Shown here: in pieces, positions 1 through 6,896 of the stretch
Position numbering within the stretch: position 1 is the stretch's first letter
How the letters are laid out: every line of letters starts with the position of its first letter
Assembly: GCA_905233545.1 (NCBI GenBank)
Contig: CAJOEV010000012.1
Coordinates: forward strand, 1 to 41,901
DNA length: 41,901 nt
Direction: 5' to 3'
DNA from: an uncultured Eubacterium sp.
GTDB taxonomy: Bacteria > Bacillota > Clostridia > Oscillospirales > Acutalibacteraceae
Notes under the pieces: generated by a model
Told to the model about the DNA's origin: nothing
The model's input: the letters and a program-made list of their open reading frames with translations, nothing else
The model's database searches: none
Position numbers and translations under genes: made by a program

Positions 1-51
1 TTGTCAAGTCTTTTTTGAAAACTTTTTTACTTTTTTTGCAAAAAGAAAAAG

Positions 52-79
52 CCCCACACATTTTCTGTGTGAGGTTTTT
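52..79 (+). terminator. Rho-independent terminator of a gene left of the window
   Basis: The arms CCCCACACA and TGTGTGAGG form a hairpin with one mismatch and are followed by TTTTT. The preceding A-rich stretch gives a weaker T-run on the other strand, so it could act in both directions. The gene it serves lies outside the window. Confidence 0.7.
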
Positions 80-98
80 CTTAACTTAATGACATTGA

Positions 99-428
99 CT
101 TCTTGCCTATCTCATAAGTCTTAAAGGCGCATCTGCAAACAGAAACGAAATATGTCTTAACATTTTTGAGGAAAGCGTATCACCCGATAAAGCCGCAACT
201 AATTTCCGCCAGATATTTGCCTCATTAAAAAAAGACCTGGCAAGGCAGGGCTTTGAAAGCGTTGTTATCCACTCCAGCAAAAATGTTTATTCCATTGATG
301 TTTCGCTTATCAAATGCGATTATTATGATTATATCACAGGTAAAGCAAGTGCAGAAAACACCTATCAGGGCGAATTTATGAACCAATACAGCTGGGCAGA
401 GCAATACATTTATGCAATAGAAAACTAA
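99..428 (+). pseudogene. C-terminal remnant of a SARP/BTAD-type transcriptional regulator
   Basis: A reading frame is open from a TGA at 96-98 to a TAA at 426-428 but has no start codon or ribosome site. It translates to about 109 residues starting LLAYLISLKGASANRNEICL, which resembles the second half of an OmpR-type winged helix in response regulators that carry a bacterial transcriptional activation domain (ELLAYLvxxkGa). It ends with a BTAD-like FMNQYSWAEQYIYAIE. The receiver domain and the first half of the winged helix are missing, and the sequence just upstream is a terminator. It is therefore most likely the tail of a deleted gene. The family call rests on motif resemblance only. Confidence 0.6.
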
Positions 429-454
429 TATCTGAATAACCTGAAATCATAAAC

Positions 455-738
455 GTTAGGCATTCGGGATTCGAACCCAGCAAGCCTTAAGCTGCATATT
501 TCACGCCCCTTTTGTCGCTTTTTGCTTTGCCATACGACAGTATGCCTGCATCAAAAAACGCCAAAATGAACGCAAACTATGCAGTTTAAGGTGTTTCACA
601 GTTTTGCCCTGTTCATTTTTTACAAAGACAAGGCAAAGCAACGAAGCAAGGCTGACGCCTTACAAGGCGCTTTAACGCAGTATTTGTGAAAAAGGGACGG
701 GCATAACCTTGTTTGGTTCGAATCTCGAATGCCTAAAC
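455..738. repeat. 284-bp inverted-repeat element with tRNA T-arm-like ends
   Basis: The ends (455-479 and 714-738) are inverted repeats sharing GGTTCGAATCNCGAATGCCTAA with one substitution. Both read outward like the T-arm and 3' acceptor strand of a tRNA. A second inverted pair lies inside: CCTTAAGCTGCATA at 485-498 and TATGCAGTTTAAGG at 578-591. A small palindrome CATACGACAGTATG lies at 531-544. No protein or complete tRNA can be built from it. It looks like a non-coding interspersed repeat. Together with its flanks it fills the gap between the regulator remnant and the acyltransferase gene. Confidence 0.6.
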
Positions 739-765
739 AGAAAGTATTAAGAAAGAGGGCAAAAA

Positions 766-1857
766 ATGTTTTCCCTTATGAAAAAAGAAGAAGTTAATAC
801 CTCGCGCCTGTATAACCTTGATTTGCTTAAAGCGCTTGCAATCATAAGTATGATTCTGTGCCACAGCGTGCTTATGCTCGGAGTTCATCATAACGGATAC
901 GAAAATGATTTCCTTTATTGGTTTGGCGATGTATTGCTTGGCGACTACATCGCTGTTGCACACGCTTTCATGTTTGCAATGGGCGTTGGTTTTGTTTTTA
1001 CAAAAAATAACAGTCCTGCGGATTATATTAAACGCGGAATAAAAACATTCCTGCTTGGTTATGTACTGAATTTCTTTCGTTACGGCATATATGCTTTAAT
1101 TGAAGGAATGATAAGCGGTGAGTTTGCAGAACAGACGCTTGAAGCATTGTTCGGTCCCGATATTCTTCAGTTTGCCGGTCTGGCTATGATTATCACAGGC
1201 GTGTTTAAAAAGCTTGGACTAAATGAAATACACATTCTCTTTATAAGTATAATTATGTCTGTTGCAGGCTCTTTTCTGGTTTTAAAAGACACAGGCAATT
1301 ACGCCTGCAATCTCCTGCTCGGCAATATTATCACAACAACTCACGATACCTCCTGTTTCGCCTTGCTGAACTGGTATGTTTTTGTTGCGATAGGTATGGT
1401 GTTCGGCATAATCATACGCAGAGTTGAGAATACAAACAGCTTTTATAAAAAGCTCTTGCTTATTACGGGCATTATTTCGTTAATCTATATAGCGTTAACA
1501 TTTAAGTTTGGAACGCTTTTCTTAACAAAGCATAACTTTTACTACGCAGTAAGCACTGCTGAAGCTCTCGGACTTCTGTGCACCGATTTATTCCTGCTCT
1601 CAGCATTCTATTTCATTATTAAAAAGTTCGGCGTTTCAAAGTTTCACACAGGAATAGAAATGAGCAGAAACCTAACGGTAATATATTTTATCCAGTGGTG
1701 CGTAATAGGTTTTACGGACAGCGTTTTCGGTTACGTTCTGGAATACAGCTTTCCGTATTATGTTATTTATCCATTCGGCGTTGCCCTGATTTTTGCATCG
1801 TTCTATCTTGCAAGACTGTGGACCAAACGCAAAAACCGCAAAAACCCCGAAACATAA
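766..1857 (+). CDS. Acyltransferase-3/DUF1624-like integral membrane protein
   Basis: A 363-residue polytopic membrane protein with about ten hydrophobic segments. Near the N-terminus it has the signature NLDLLKALAIISMILCH, followed by a conserved-looking HAFMFAMGVGF segment. This pattern belongs to the membrane acyltransferase superfamily (acyltransferase 3 and HGSNAT/DUF1624-like proteins), which move acyl groups onto sugars or envelope polymers; the substrate cannot be read from the sequence. The ATG at 766 follows AAAGAGGG at a good distance. A second ATG five codons in (778) is possible. The gene stands alone, and its stop codon lies inside the loop of its own terminator. I see no clear promoter upstream. 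Confidence 0.6.
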   Translation: MFSLMKKEEVNTSRLYNLDLLKALAIISMILCHSVLMLGVHHNGYENDFLYWFGDVLLGDYIAVAHAFMFAMGVGFVFTKNNSPADYIKRGIKTFLLGYVLNFFRYGIYALIEGMISGEFAEQTLEALFGPDILQFAGLAMIITGVFKKLGLNEIHILFISIIMSVAGSFLVLKDTGNYACNLLLGNIITTTHDTSCFALLNWYVFVAIGMVFGIIIRRVENTNSFYKKLLLITGIISLIYIALTFKFGTLFLTKHNFYYAVSTAEALGLLCTDLFLLSAFYFIIKKFGVSKFHTGIEMSRNLTVIYFIQWCVIGFTDSVFGYVLEYSFPYYVIYPFGVALIFASFYLARLWTKRKNRKNPET

Positions 1858-1874
1858 ATGTTTCGGGGTTTTCT
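1843..1874 (+). terminator. Terminator of the acyltransferase gene, containing its stop codon
   Basis: The stem AACCCCGAAACA/TGTTTCGGGGTT is a perfect 12-bp match around a TAAA loop and is followed by TTCTTT. The stop codon TAA (1855-1857) lies in the loop. It also protects against read-through from the minus-strand tRNA locus. Confidence 0.9.
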
Positions 1875-1875
1875 T

Positions 1876-1983
1876 TGGAGCTGATGAGGGGACTTTCTTC
1901 TCATCTATCGAAAGGTCCACCGGACCTTTCTCCCAATCGGCGCACTTTCTGCGCTCCTCTTGGAGTTCGTTTCAAGTCCCCTC
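1876..1983 (-). repeat. tRNA-3'-end copy element downstream of tRNA-Thr
   Basis: Read on the minus strand, this segment ends with a 20-of-20 copy of the tRNA-Thr 3' end (AAGTCCCCTCATCAGCTCCA). The copy is preceded by GAGAAG and, 8-9 nt further upstream, by the near-palindrome AAGGTCCGGTGGACCTT (1912-1928). The far end (1971-1983) carries the inverted sequence GAGGGGACTTGAA, so the element has short inverted ends derived from the tRNA T-arm. The same core occurs after tRNA-Leu at 41141-41192, where the copied end matches that tRNA instead. It lies beyond the tRNA terminator and encodes nothing recognisable. Confidence 0.75.
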
Positions 1984-1995
1984 TTTATTATAACT

Positions 1996-2028
1996 AAAAA
2001 TTCCAGAGAAGAGAAATCTGCTCTGGAA
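1996..2028 (-). terminator. Terminator of the tRNA-Thr transcript
   Basis: On the minus strand the stem TTCCAGAG/CTCTGGAA encloses a 12-nt loop and is followed by TTTTT. It starts a few bases after the tRNA 3' end. Confidence 0.85.
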
Positions 2029-2032
2029 TTTT

Positions 2033-2108
2033 TGGAGCTGATGAGGGGACTTGAACCCCTGACCTATTGATTACGAATCAATTGCGCTACCAACTGCGCT
2101 ACATCAGC
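2033..2108 (-). tRNA. tRNA-Thr(CGU)
   Basis: A complete cloverleaf with encoded CCA. The acceptor stem is GCTGATG/CATCAGC, the D-arm GCGCAGTTGGTAGCGC, the anticodon arm ATTGA-TTCGTAA-TCAAT with anticodon CGT (reads ACG, threonine), and the T-arm AGGGGTTCAAGTCCCCT. The gene is 76 nt including CCA. A decayed copy precedes it in the same transcript and a terminator follows. Confidence 0.95.
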
Positions 2109-2134
2109 ATTATATTAAATTTTCAGATTTCGCC

Positions 2135-2188
2135 GCTATGACCACCCGTTTACGAATGCGCTGCTCTACCAACTGCGCTACTCCAGCA
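2135..2188 (-). pseudogene. Decayed tRNA-Thr(CGU) fragment
   Basis: On the minus strand the 5' half of a tRNA is recognisable: acceptor strand TGCTGGAGTA, D-arm GCGCAGTTGGTAGAGC, and an anticodon loop TTCGTAA identical to that of the intact tRNA-Thr. The anticodon stem (GCGCA against ACGGG) no longer pairs well. After the variable region (GGTGGTCAT) the T-arm and 3' acceptor strand are replaced by unrelated sequence. It sits between the promoter and the intact tRNA-Thr, so a former tandem Thr pair is likely. Confidence 0.75.
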
Positions 2189-2216
2189 GTTACTTAATTC
2201 ACAAATCACTTAGAGT

Positions 2217-2245
2217 ATTCTACAATATTGAAGCTGAAAAATCAA
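2217..2245 (-). promoter_or_regulatory. Sigma-A promoter of the tRNA-Thr locus
   Basis: On the minus strand TTGATT (2240-2245) and TAGAAT (2217-2222) are separated by exactly 17 bp. Transcription would start near 2210 and read the tRNA fragment and then intact tRNA-Thr. Confidence 0.6.
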
Positions 2246-2261
2246 GAGTTAATTTCACCAT

Positions 2262-2293
2262 ATAAAACACGGGCGGTCTTGTTGACCGCCCGT
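2262..2293 (-). terminator. Terminator of the 15-gene kinase/FHA/ABC operon
   Basis: A perfect 10-bp GC-rich stem, ACGGGCGGTC/GACCGCCCGT, with a 5-nt loop lies just after the last gene's stop codon. On the minus strand it is followed by GTTTTATA. It is the first strong minus-strand terminator seen downstream of the promoter at 25399-25427. Confidence 0.85.
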
Positions 2294-2299
2294 ATTCTG

Positions 2300-3925
2300 T
2301 TATTTTGTTTTTGCTTTTTTCGTTGTGGACCAGTTTGTGTAAACCTTTTTACCGCTTACTGTTTTGTATGCGCGAACACGAACATAGTACGTTTTTTTAC
2401 TCTTCAGGCTTGAAATAGTTTTCGATGTTGTGTCTTTATTTGAAACGGTTACGGTCTTTGACGATGAAAACTTGCTTGAGGTTGAATACTTAATCTGATA
2501 TCCCGATACTGCCGGAGCCTTGCCCCAGGAAACCGAGAGAGCTTTGCTCTTTGCGCTTAAGCTGACAGTCGGTCTGTATCTGATGATTATCTTTGTTTTG
2601 TATGTTTTGCTGCCGTTTTTACCGCTCAGAATGATATAGCAATCCTTTGAGTCCGCAGGTATTGCTGCTGATTTTACAGAAATCTTTATTTTACCGTATG
2701 AACTGCCGTCATAATCAACATCAAGATACTGCTTTGCCTTGTCTGAAAGAGTTACTTCACGGCTGTTTAACATCATCTGGTAATCATACTCGGTAACACC
2801 TGATACATAAGCGGTTTGGGTTATCGTTTTGCCGCTTGTTTTGTTAGTGGAATAGTCCTGTACATAATTAACATAACAATAAGCGTACGGCGATAAAACA
2901 ATCTCATTTTTGAGTGTATATGTTTCACCTTTATATGAAAATGTTAATCCGTTTAACGTGTCAAGCTTGCTCTGGTCTTTTGCAGTAGTTCTGAATTCTG
3001 TTGGCTCAACTGTAGTTGTTTTTTCAAAGGTGTGATTCGCATAAATAAACTTAATGGTTATTGTACTGTTCCATTTTTCACCGTAGTAATAAACATCCTT
3101 ATCAAGCGAGGTTTCGTATCCTTTATACTCATCGGGTGTGTTACAAACCGAGCACTTACCCTCGCTCCATTTATGAGCTGTTTTCTTGATTGTTTTTGCT
3201 GTTCTTGAAATTTCTTCATTGCAAACCGTGCAGTAAACAACCGAGTCATATGAACCTTCCTTCGTACAGGTTGCGGCAACCTCGTTTTCGCGCTTTGCTT
3301 TACCCGGTGTATGCTCTGCCATTTCTATTGTTTTTTCGGTTTTTGAAATCTCCTCGCCGCATACCGTACACTTTACAACCTCATCATATGAGCCTTCCGC
3401 TGTACAGGTTGCAGCTTTAACATTTTCACGCTTTGCTTCACCGGGAGTATGAGGTCTTGTTTTTATTGCTTTCTCAACTCTGAACTCTTTGCCGCATACT
3501 GTACAGTGATATACAAGATTGCAGGAGCCTTCTTCTTTACATGTTGAATCAGCAATAGGCTCAATTTCAAAATCTTCGCTTTTTGTATGTCCGAGCGGTT
3601 GACCAACGATAACAGTTTTTTTATCCTCATATTTTATTAAATTTAACCAAACTGTTGCTTTGTATTCAATCTTTTTACCGGTTGTACAATTAGCTTCGCT
3701 GACAACAGAGCTTGTGATATCGTCTCCTTCAGCCCTGACTTCGATTTGTTCATCAGAATGTATAGAACAATTAAAGGTTGCTATTGCATATGTGTTTGAC
3801 TCATCCCATGCCCAAGTAGGCTCGGAAAAATTATGTATTCCGGTTACAACCTGGGCATATGCATTGAACGGAATCATCATTATTAATGCTAATAATGCTG
3901 CTAAAACTTTACTTAATCTTTTCAT
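2300..3925 (-). CDS. Secreted Cys/CxxC-repeat protein with Fn3-like C-terminus (short paralog)
   Basis: 541 residues. A signal peptide (MKRLSKVLAALLALIMMIPF, cleavage likely after AYA) is followed by an N-terminal region and about four repeats with the pattern tCt..GsY..vv.CtVCgeei...H (residues about 125-265). Then comes a middle domain beginning DEYKGY and a C-terminal Fn3-like module (PAVSGYQIKYSTSSKF...YYVRVRAYKT) with a lysine-rich end. There is no LPXTG and no catalytic motif. The last 280 or so residues are nearly the same as in the next gene upstream, so the two arose by duplication. It is the last gene of the operon. Export is clear; a role as exported surface material or ligand of the system is inference. 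An AAAGGTG ribosome site lies at slightly long distance. Confidence 0.75.
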   Translation of the reverse strand: MKRLSKVLAALLALIMMIPFNAYAQVVTGIHNFSEPTWAWDESNTYAIATFNCSIHSDEQIEVRAEGDDITSSVVSEANCTTGKKIEYKATVWLNLIKYEDKKTVIVGQPLGHTKSEDFEIEPIADSTCKEEGSCNLVYHCTVCGKEFRVEKAIKTRPHTPGEAKRENVKAATCTAEGSYDEVVKCTVCGEEISKTEKTIEMAEHTPGKAKRENEVAATCTKEGSYDSVVYCTVCNEEISRTAKTIKKTAHKWSEGKCSVCNTPDEYKGYETSLDKDVYYYGEKWNSTITIKFIYANHTFEKTTTVEPTEFRTTAKDQSKLDTLNGLTFSYKGETYTLKNEIVLSPYAYCYVNYVQDYSTNKTSGKTITQTAYVSGVTEYDYQMMLNSREVTLSDKAKQYLDVDYDGSSYGKIKISVKSAAIPADSKDCYIILSGKNGSKTYKTKIIIRYRPTVSLSAKSKALSVSWGKAPAVSGYQIKYSTSSKFSSSKTVTVSNKDTTSKTISSLKSKKTYYVRVRAYKTVSGKKVYTNWSTTKKAKTK

Positions 3926-3967
3926 TTTTTCTCATTCACCTTTGAAATGACTTGATATTTTGCGTTA

Positions 3968-6865
3968 CTATTTCGTTTTAACTTTTTTCGATGCGGACCA
4001 GTTTGTGACAACCGTTTTACCGCTTACTTTTTTATATGCTCGAACACGAACATAGTAGATTTTTTTGCTCTTAAGGCTTGAAATAGTTTTTGATATTGTA
4101 GTTTTATTTGAAATTGTTACAAGCTTTGGTGATGCGAATTTACTTGAGGTTGAATACTGAATCTGATAACCATCAATTGCAGGAGCTGTGTTCCATGAAA
4201 CTTTAATAGCTTTGCTCTTTGCGCTTAAACTTACAGTCGGTCTGTATCTGATGATTATCTTTGTTTTGAATGTTTTGCTGCCGCTTTTACCGCTCAGAAT
4301 GATATAGCAATCATTTGAATTTGCAGGGATTGCTGCCGATTTTACAGAAATCTTTATTTTACCGTATGCACTGCCGTCATAGTCAACATTAAGATACTGC
4401 TTTGCCTTGGATGAGAGAGTAACCTGTCGGCTGTCTAACATCATCTGGTAATCATACTTAGCAGTGCCTGTACCTGATACATAAGCGGTTCTGGTTATTG
4501 TTTTTCCGCTTGTTTTGTTAAAATAATTACCCTGAACATAATTAACATAACAATAACCGTACGGTGATAAAACAATCTCATTTTTGAGTGTATATGTTTC
4601 ACTGTTATATGAAAACTTTAATCCGTTTAACGTGTCAAGCTTGCTCTGGTCTTTTGCAGTATTCCTGAATCCCGTTGGCTTGACTTTTGTTGTTACAACC
4701 TTTTCTGAATGCTCATAAATAAGCGTAAGGGTTATTGTACTGCTCCATTTTTCACCGTAGTAATAAACATCCTTATCAAGTGAGGTTGCGTATCCCTTAT
4801 ACTCATCGGGTGTGCTACAATCCGAGCACTTTCCGTTTTTCCAGTTATGACCTGTCTTTTTGATTGTTTTTGCTGTTCTTGAGATTTCTTCATTGCAAAC
4901 CGTGCAGTAAACAACCGAGTCATATGAACCGTCTTTAGTACAGGTTGCAGCAATCTCGTTTTCGCGCTTTGCTTCGCCCTGAGTATGTCCTGTTGCTGGA
5001 ACTTCATTCTGTGCAGTCAATACTGTGTTACACACCGAGCAGTGCGAGCCCTCGGTTAAGCCTGTCTGAGTACAGGTTGCGGGAACAGCTGCATCAATAA
5101 CAACAGTGTGCACGAGCTTATCGATTGATTTAGCTTCTCTTGAAATCTCTTCACCGCAAACTGAGCAGTAAACAACCTCGTCGTATGAGCCCTGCTTCGT
5201 ACAAGTTGAGGCAACTTCGTTTTCTTTTACTGCATTTGCGGGTGTATGCGGAAGCTTATCGATTGATTTTGTTTCTCTTGAAAGTTCTTCATCGCATACC
5301 GAGCAGTAAACAACCTCGTCGTATGAGCCCTGCTTCGTACAAGTTGAGGCAACTTCGTTTTCCGTTACTGCGTCTGCAGGCGTATGCGGAAGCTTATCGA
5401 TTGATTTTGTTTCTCTTGAAAGTTCTTCATCGCATACCGAGCAGTAAACGACCTCGTCGTATGAGCCCTGCTTCGTACAAGTTGAGGCAACTTCGTTTTC
5501 CGTTACTGCGTCTGCAGGCGTATGACCAAGAGCACCCACATAATCGCCTACATAGCTGAACTTGCAGACCGTGCAGGTATAGGTTGTATATCCGTCTTTG
5601 GTGCAGGTCGGCGCGGTTACAACTGCGCTGTAATTATGTCCGAGCGCTGCAACAACAGTCTGTGCAGTGATAACCTCACCGCATACAGAGCAGTGTGAGC
5701 CCGCTGTTAAGCCTGTTCCTGTACAGGTTGCTTCAACCGTTGCATCTTCAACTGCTGTATGACCTTTTGCATTTACATAATTTTCAACATATGAGTCACC
5801 GCAATATTCACATGTGTAGGTTGTGAATCCCCGCTCTGTGCAGGTGGGTTCTGTTACAGCTGCTACATAATTATGCTTAGTGCTATCAATTTCTATTGTT
5901 TCCGTATCTCTTGAAACTTCTTCGCCGCATACTGTGCAGTATACAACCAGATCATAGGAGCCCTCTGTTGAACAGGTTTCAAAAGTATAGTTTTCAACTT
6001 TCGGCTTTCCCGATGTATGACCTGTTGCAGGAATTTCTTCACCGCCTCTGGTCTCGCTGTAGTCACAACGCGAACATTCACGCTTCTCAACTGCTGTCTT
6101 CCCTGCCTTTGTGCAGGTTGCTGCTACTGCCTTTTCTTCTGTTTCTTGCCATTCGCCAAGGTCGTGACTGAGTGCAGAAACTTCTTTCTGTGCAACAATA
6201 ACTGCTTTACAAACTGAGCAGTGTGAGCCCTCGGTTAAGCCTGTTTTTGTACATGTGGGAGCAACTGCTTCATCAACAACCTCTGTATGTCCTGTTGCAG
6301 GAATTACTTCCTGTGCGGTCAATACTGTGTTACATACCGAGCAGTGTGAGCCTGCTGTTAAACCTGTTCCTGTACAGGTTGCTTCAACCGCTGCATCTTC
6401 AACTGCTGTATGACCAGTTGCAGGAATTTCTTCGCCGCCTCTGGTCTCACTGTAGTCACAATGTGAGCATTCACGCTTTTCAACTGCTGTCTTACCAACC
6501 GCTGTACAAGTTGCTGCTACTGCTTCTTCTGATTCTTCCCATTCGCCAAGGTCATGACCGTTTGGTGCACCTATTGGACGGAATTGTGTATCCGAATACT
6601 CATTTGAATCAAATTCAACTGTTGCTGTATATTCAACACCGCCCGGTTCTGTACAGGTTGCATCCTTGATAACACTGATTATTTCTGCATTTTTCTCTAT
6701 GGGGTCTGTATCTGGAAAACTGAAGATTGCTTTTGCTGATGAATAATTATTGCTCCATACCCATTCAGGTTTAAATTCTTCACTTTCCGGTTCTGCAAAT
6801 GCATTAAACGGAATCAGCATAGTTAACGCTAAACATATTGCTAAAAACTTGCTAATCTTCTTCAT
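3968..6865 (-). CDS. Large secreted Cys/CxxC/His-repeat protein with Fn3-like C-terminus
   Basis: 965 residues from the ATG at 6865, which has GGAGG at the right distance; an in-frame TTG twelve bases upstream has none. A signal peptide ends near FNAFA. About thirteen repeats follow, each roughly 30-46 residues with one Cys (aTCT..G), a CxxC 9-12 residues later and a final GH, for example GSHCSVCNTVLTAQ. Three adjacent repeats are almost identical (5115-5528). The C-terminal 280 residues match the neighbouring 541-residue protein and end in an Fn3-like module. The regular Cys3-His pattern could bind a metal or form disulfides; neither is shown. No anchor motif or enzyme domain is visible. It is a likely surface or secreted fibre-like protein made with the kinase/ABC genes. 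Confidence 0.75.
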   Translation of the reverse strand: MKKISKFLAICLALTMLIPFNAFAEPESEEFKPEWVWSNNYSSAKAIFSFPDTDPIEKNAEIISVIKDATCTEPGGVEYTATVEFDSNEYSDTQFRPIGAPNGHDLGEWEESEEAVAATCTAVGKTAVEKRECSHCDYSETRGGEEIPATGHTAVEDAAVEATCTGTGLTAGSHCSVCNTVLTAQEVIPATGHTEVVDEAVAPTCTKTGLTEGSHCSVCKAVIVAQKEVSALSHDLGEWQETEEKAVAATCTKAGKTAVEKRECSRCDYSETRGGEEIPATGHTSGKPKVENYTFETCSTEGSYDLVVYCTVCGEEVSRDTETIEIDSTKHNYVAAVTEPTCTERGFTTYTCEYCGDSYVENYVNAKGHTAVEDATVEATCTGTGLTAGSHCSVCGEVITAQTVVAALGHNYSAVVTAPTCTKDGYTTYTCTVCKFSYVGDYVGALGHTPADAVTENEVASTCTKQGSYDEVVYCSVCDEELSRETKSIDKLPHTPADAVTENEVASTCTKQGSYDEVVYCSVCDEELSRETKSIDKLPHTPANAVKENEVASTCTKQGSYDEVVYCSVCGEEISREAKSIDKLVHTVVIDAAVPATCTQTGLTEGSHCSVCNTVLTAQNEVPATGHTQGEAKRENEIAATCTKDGSYDSVVYCTVCNEEISRTAKTIKKTGHNWKNGKCSDCSTPDEYKGYATSLDKDVYYYGEKWSSTITLTLIYEHSEKVVTTKVKPTGFRNTAKDQSKLDTLNGLKFSYNSETYTLKNEIVLSPYGYCYVNYVQGNYFNKTSGKTITRTAYVSGTGTAKYDYQMMLDSRQVTLSSKAKQYLNVDYDGSAYGKIKISVKSAAIPANSNDCYIILSGKSGSKTFKTKIIIRYRPTVSLSAKSKAIKVSWNTAPAIDGYQIQYSTSSKFASPKLVTISNKTTISKTISSLKSKKIYYVRVRAYKKVSGKTVVTNWSASKKVKTK
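5115..5528 (-). repeat. Three tandem 138-bp coding repeats
   Basis: The sequence beginning AGCTTATCGATTGATTT recurs at 5115, 5253 and 5391, exactly 138 bp apart, with only scattered differences. Each unit encodes 46 residues (HTPADAVTENEVAS... CSVCDEELSRETKSIDKLP). High DNA identity within a gene whose other repeats are diverged suggests recent unequal exchange, so copy number may vary between strains. Confidence 0.9.
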
Positions 6866-6896
6866 AGTATCCTCCAATGCTTATTCATTTCATTTC

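Noticed and set aside
1695-1997. Small plus-strand frames across the tRNA-Thr flank
   Set aside because: They run through a terminator and the tRNA-end element; similar spurious frames (KKVPSSAP) occur in the tRNA-Leu flank because the DNA element is shared.
5140-6669. Long plus-strand open frames opposite the secreted repeat protein
   Set aside because: They mirror the repeats of the minus-strand gene, have no ribosome sites and encode Leu/Arg-rich sequence without family features.
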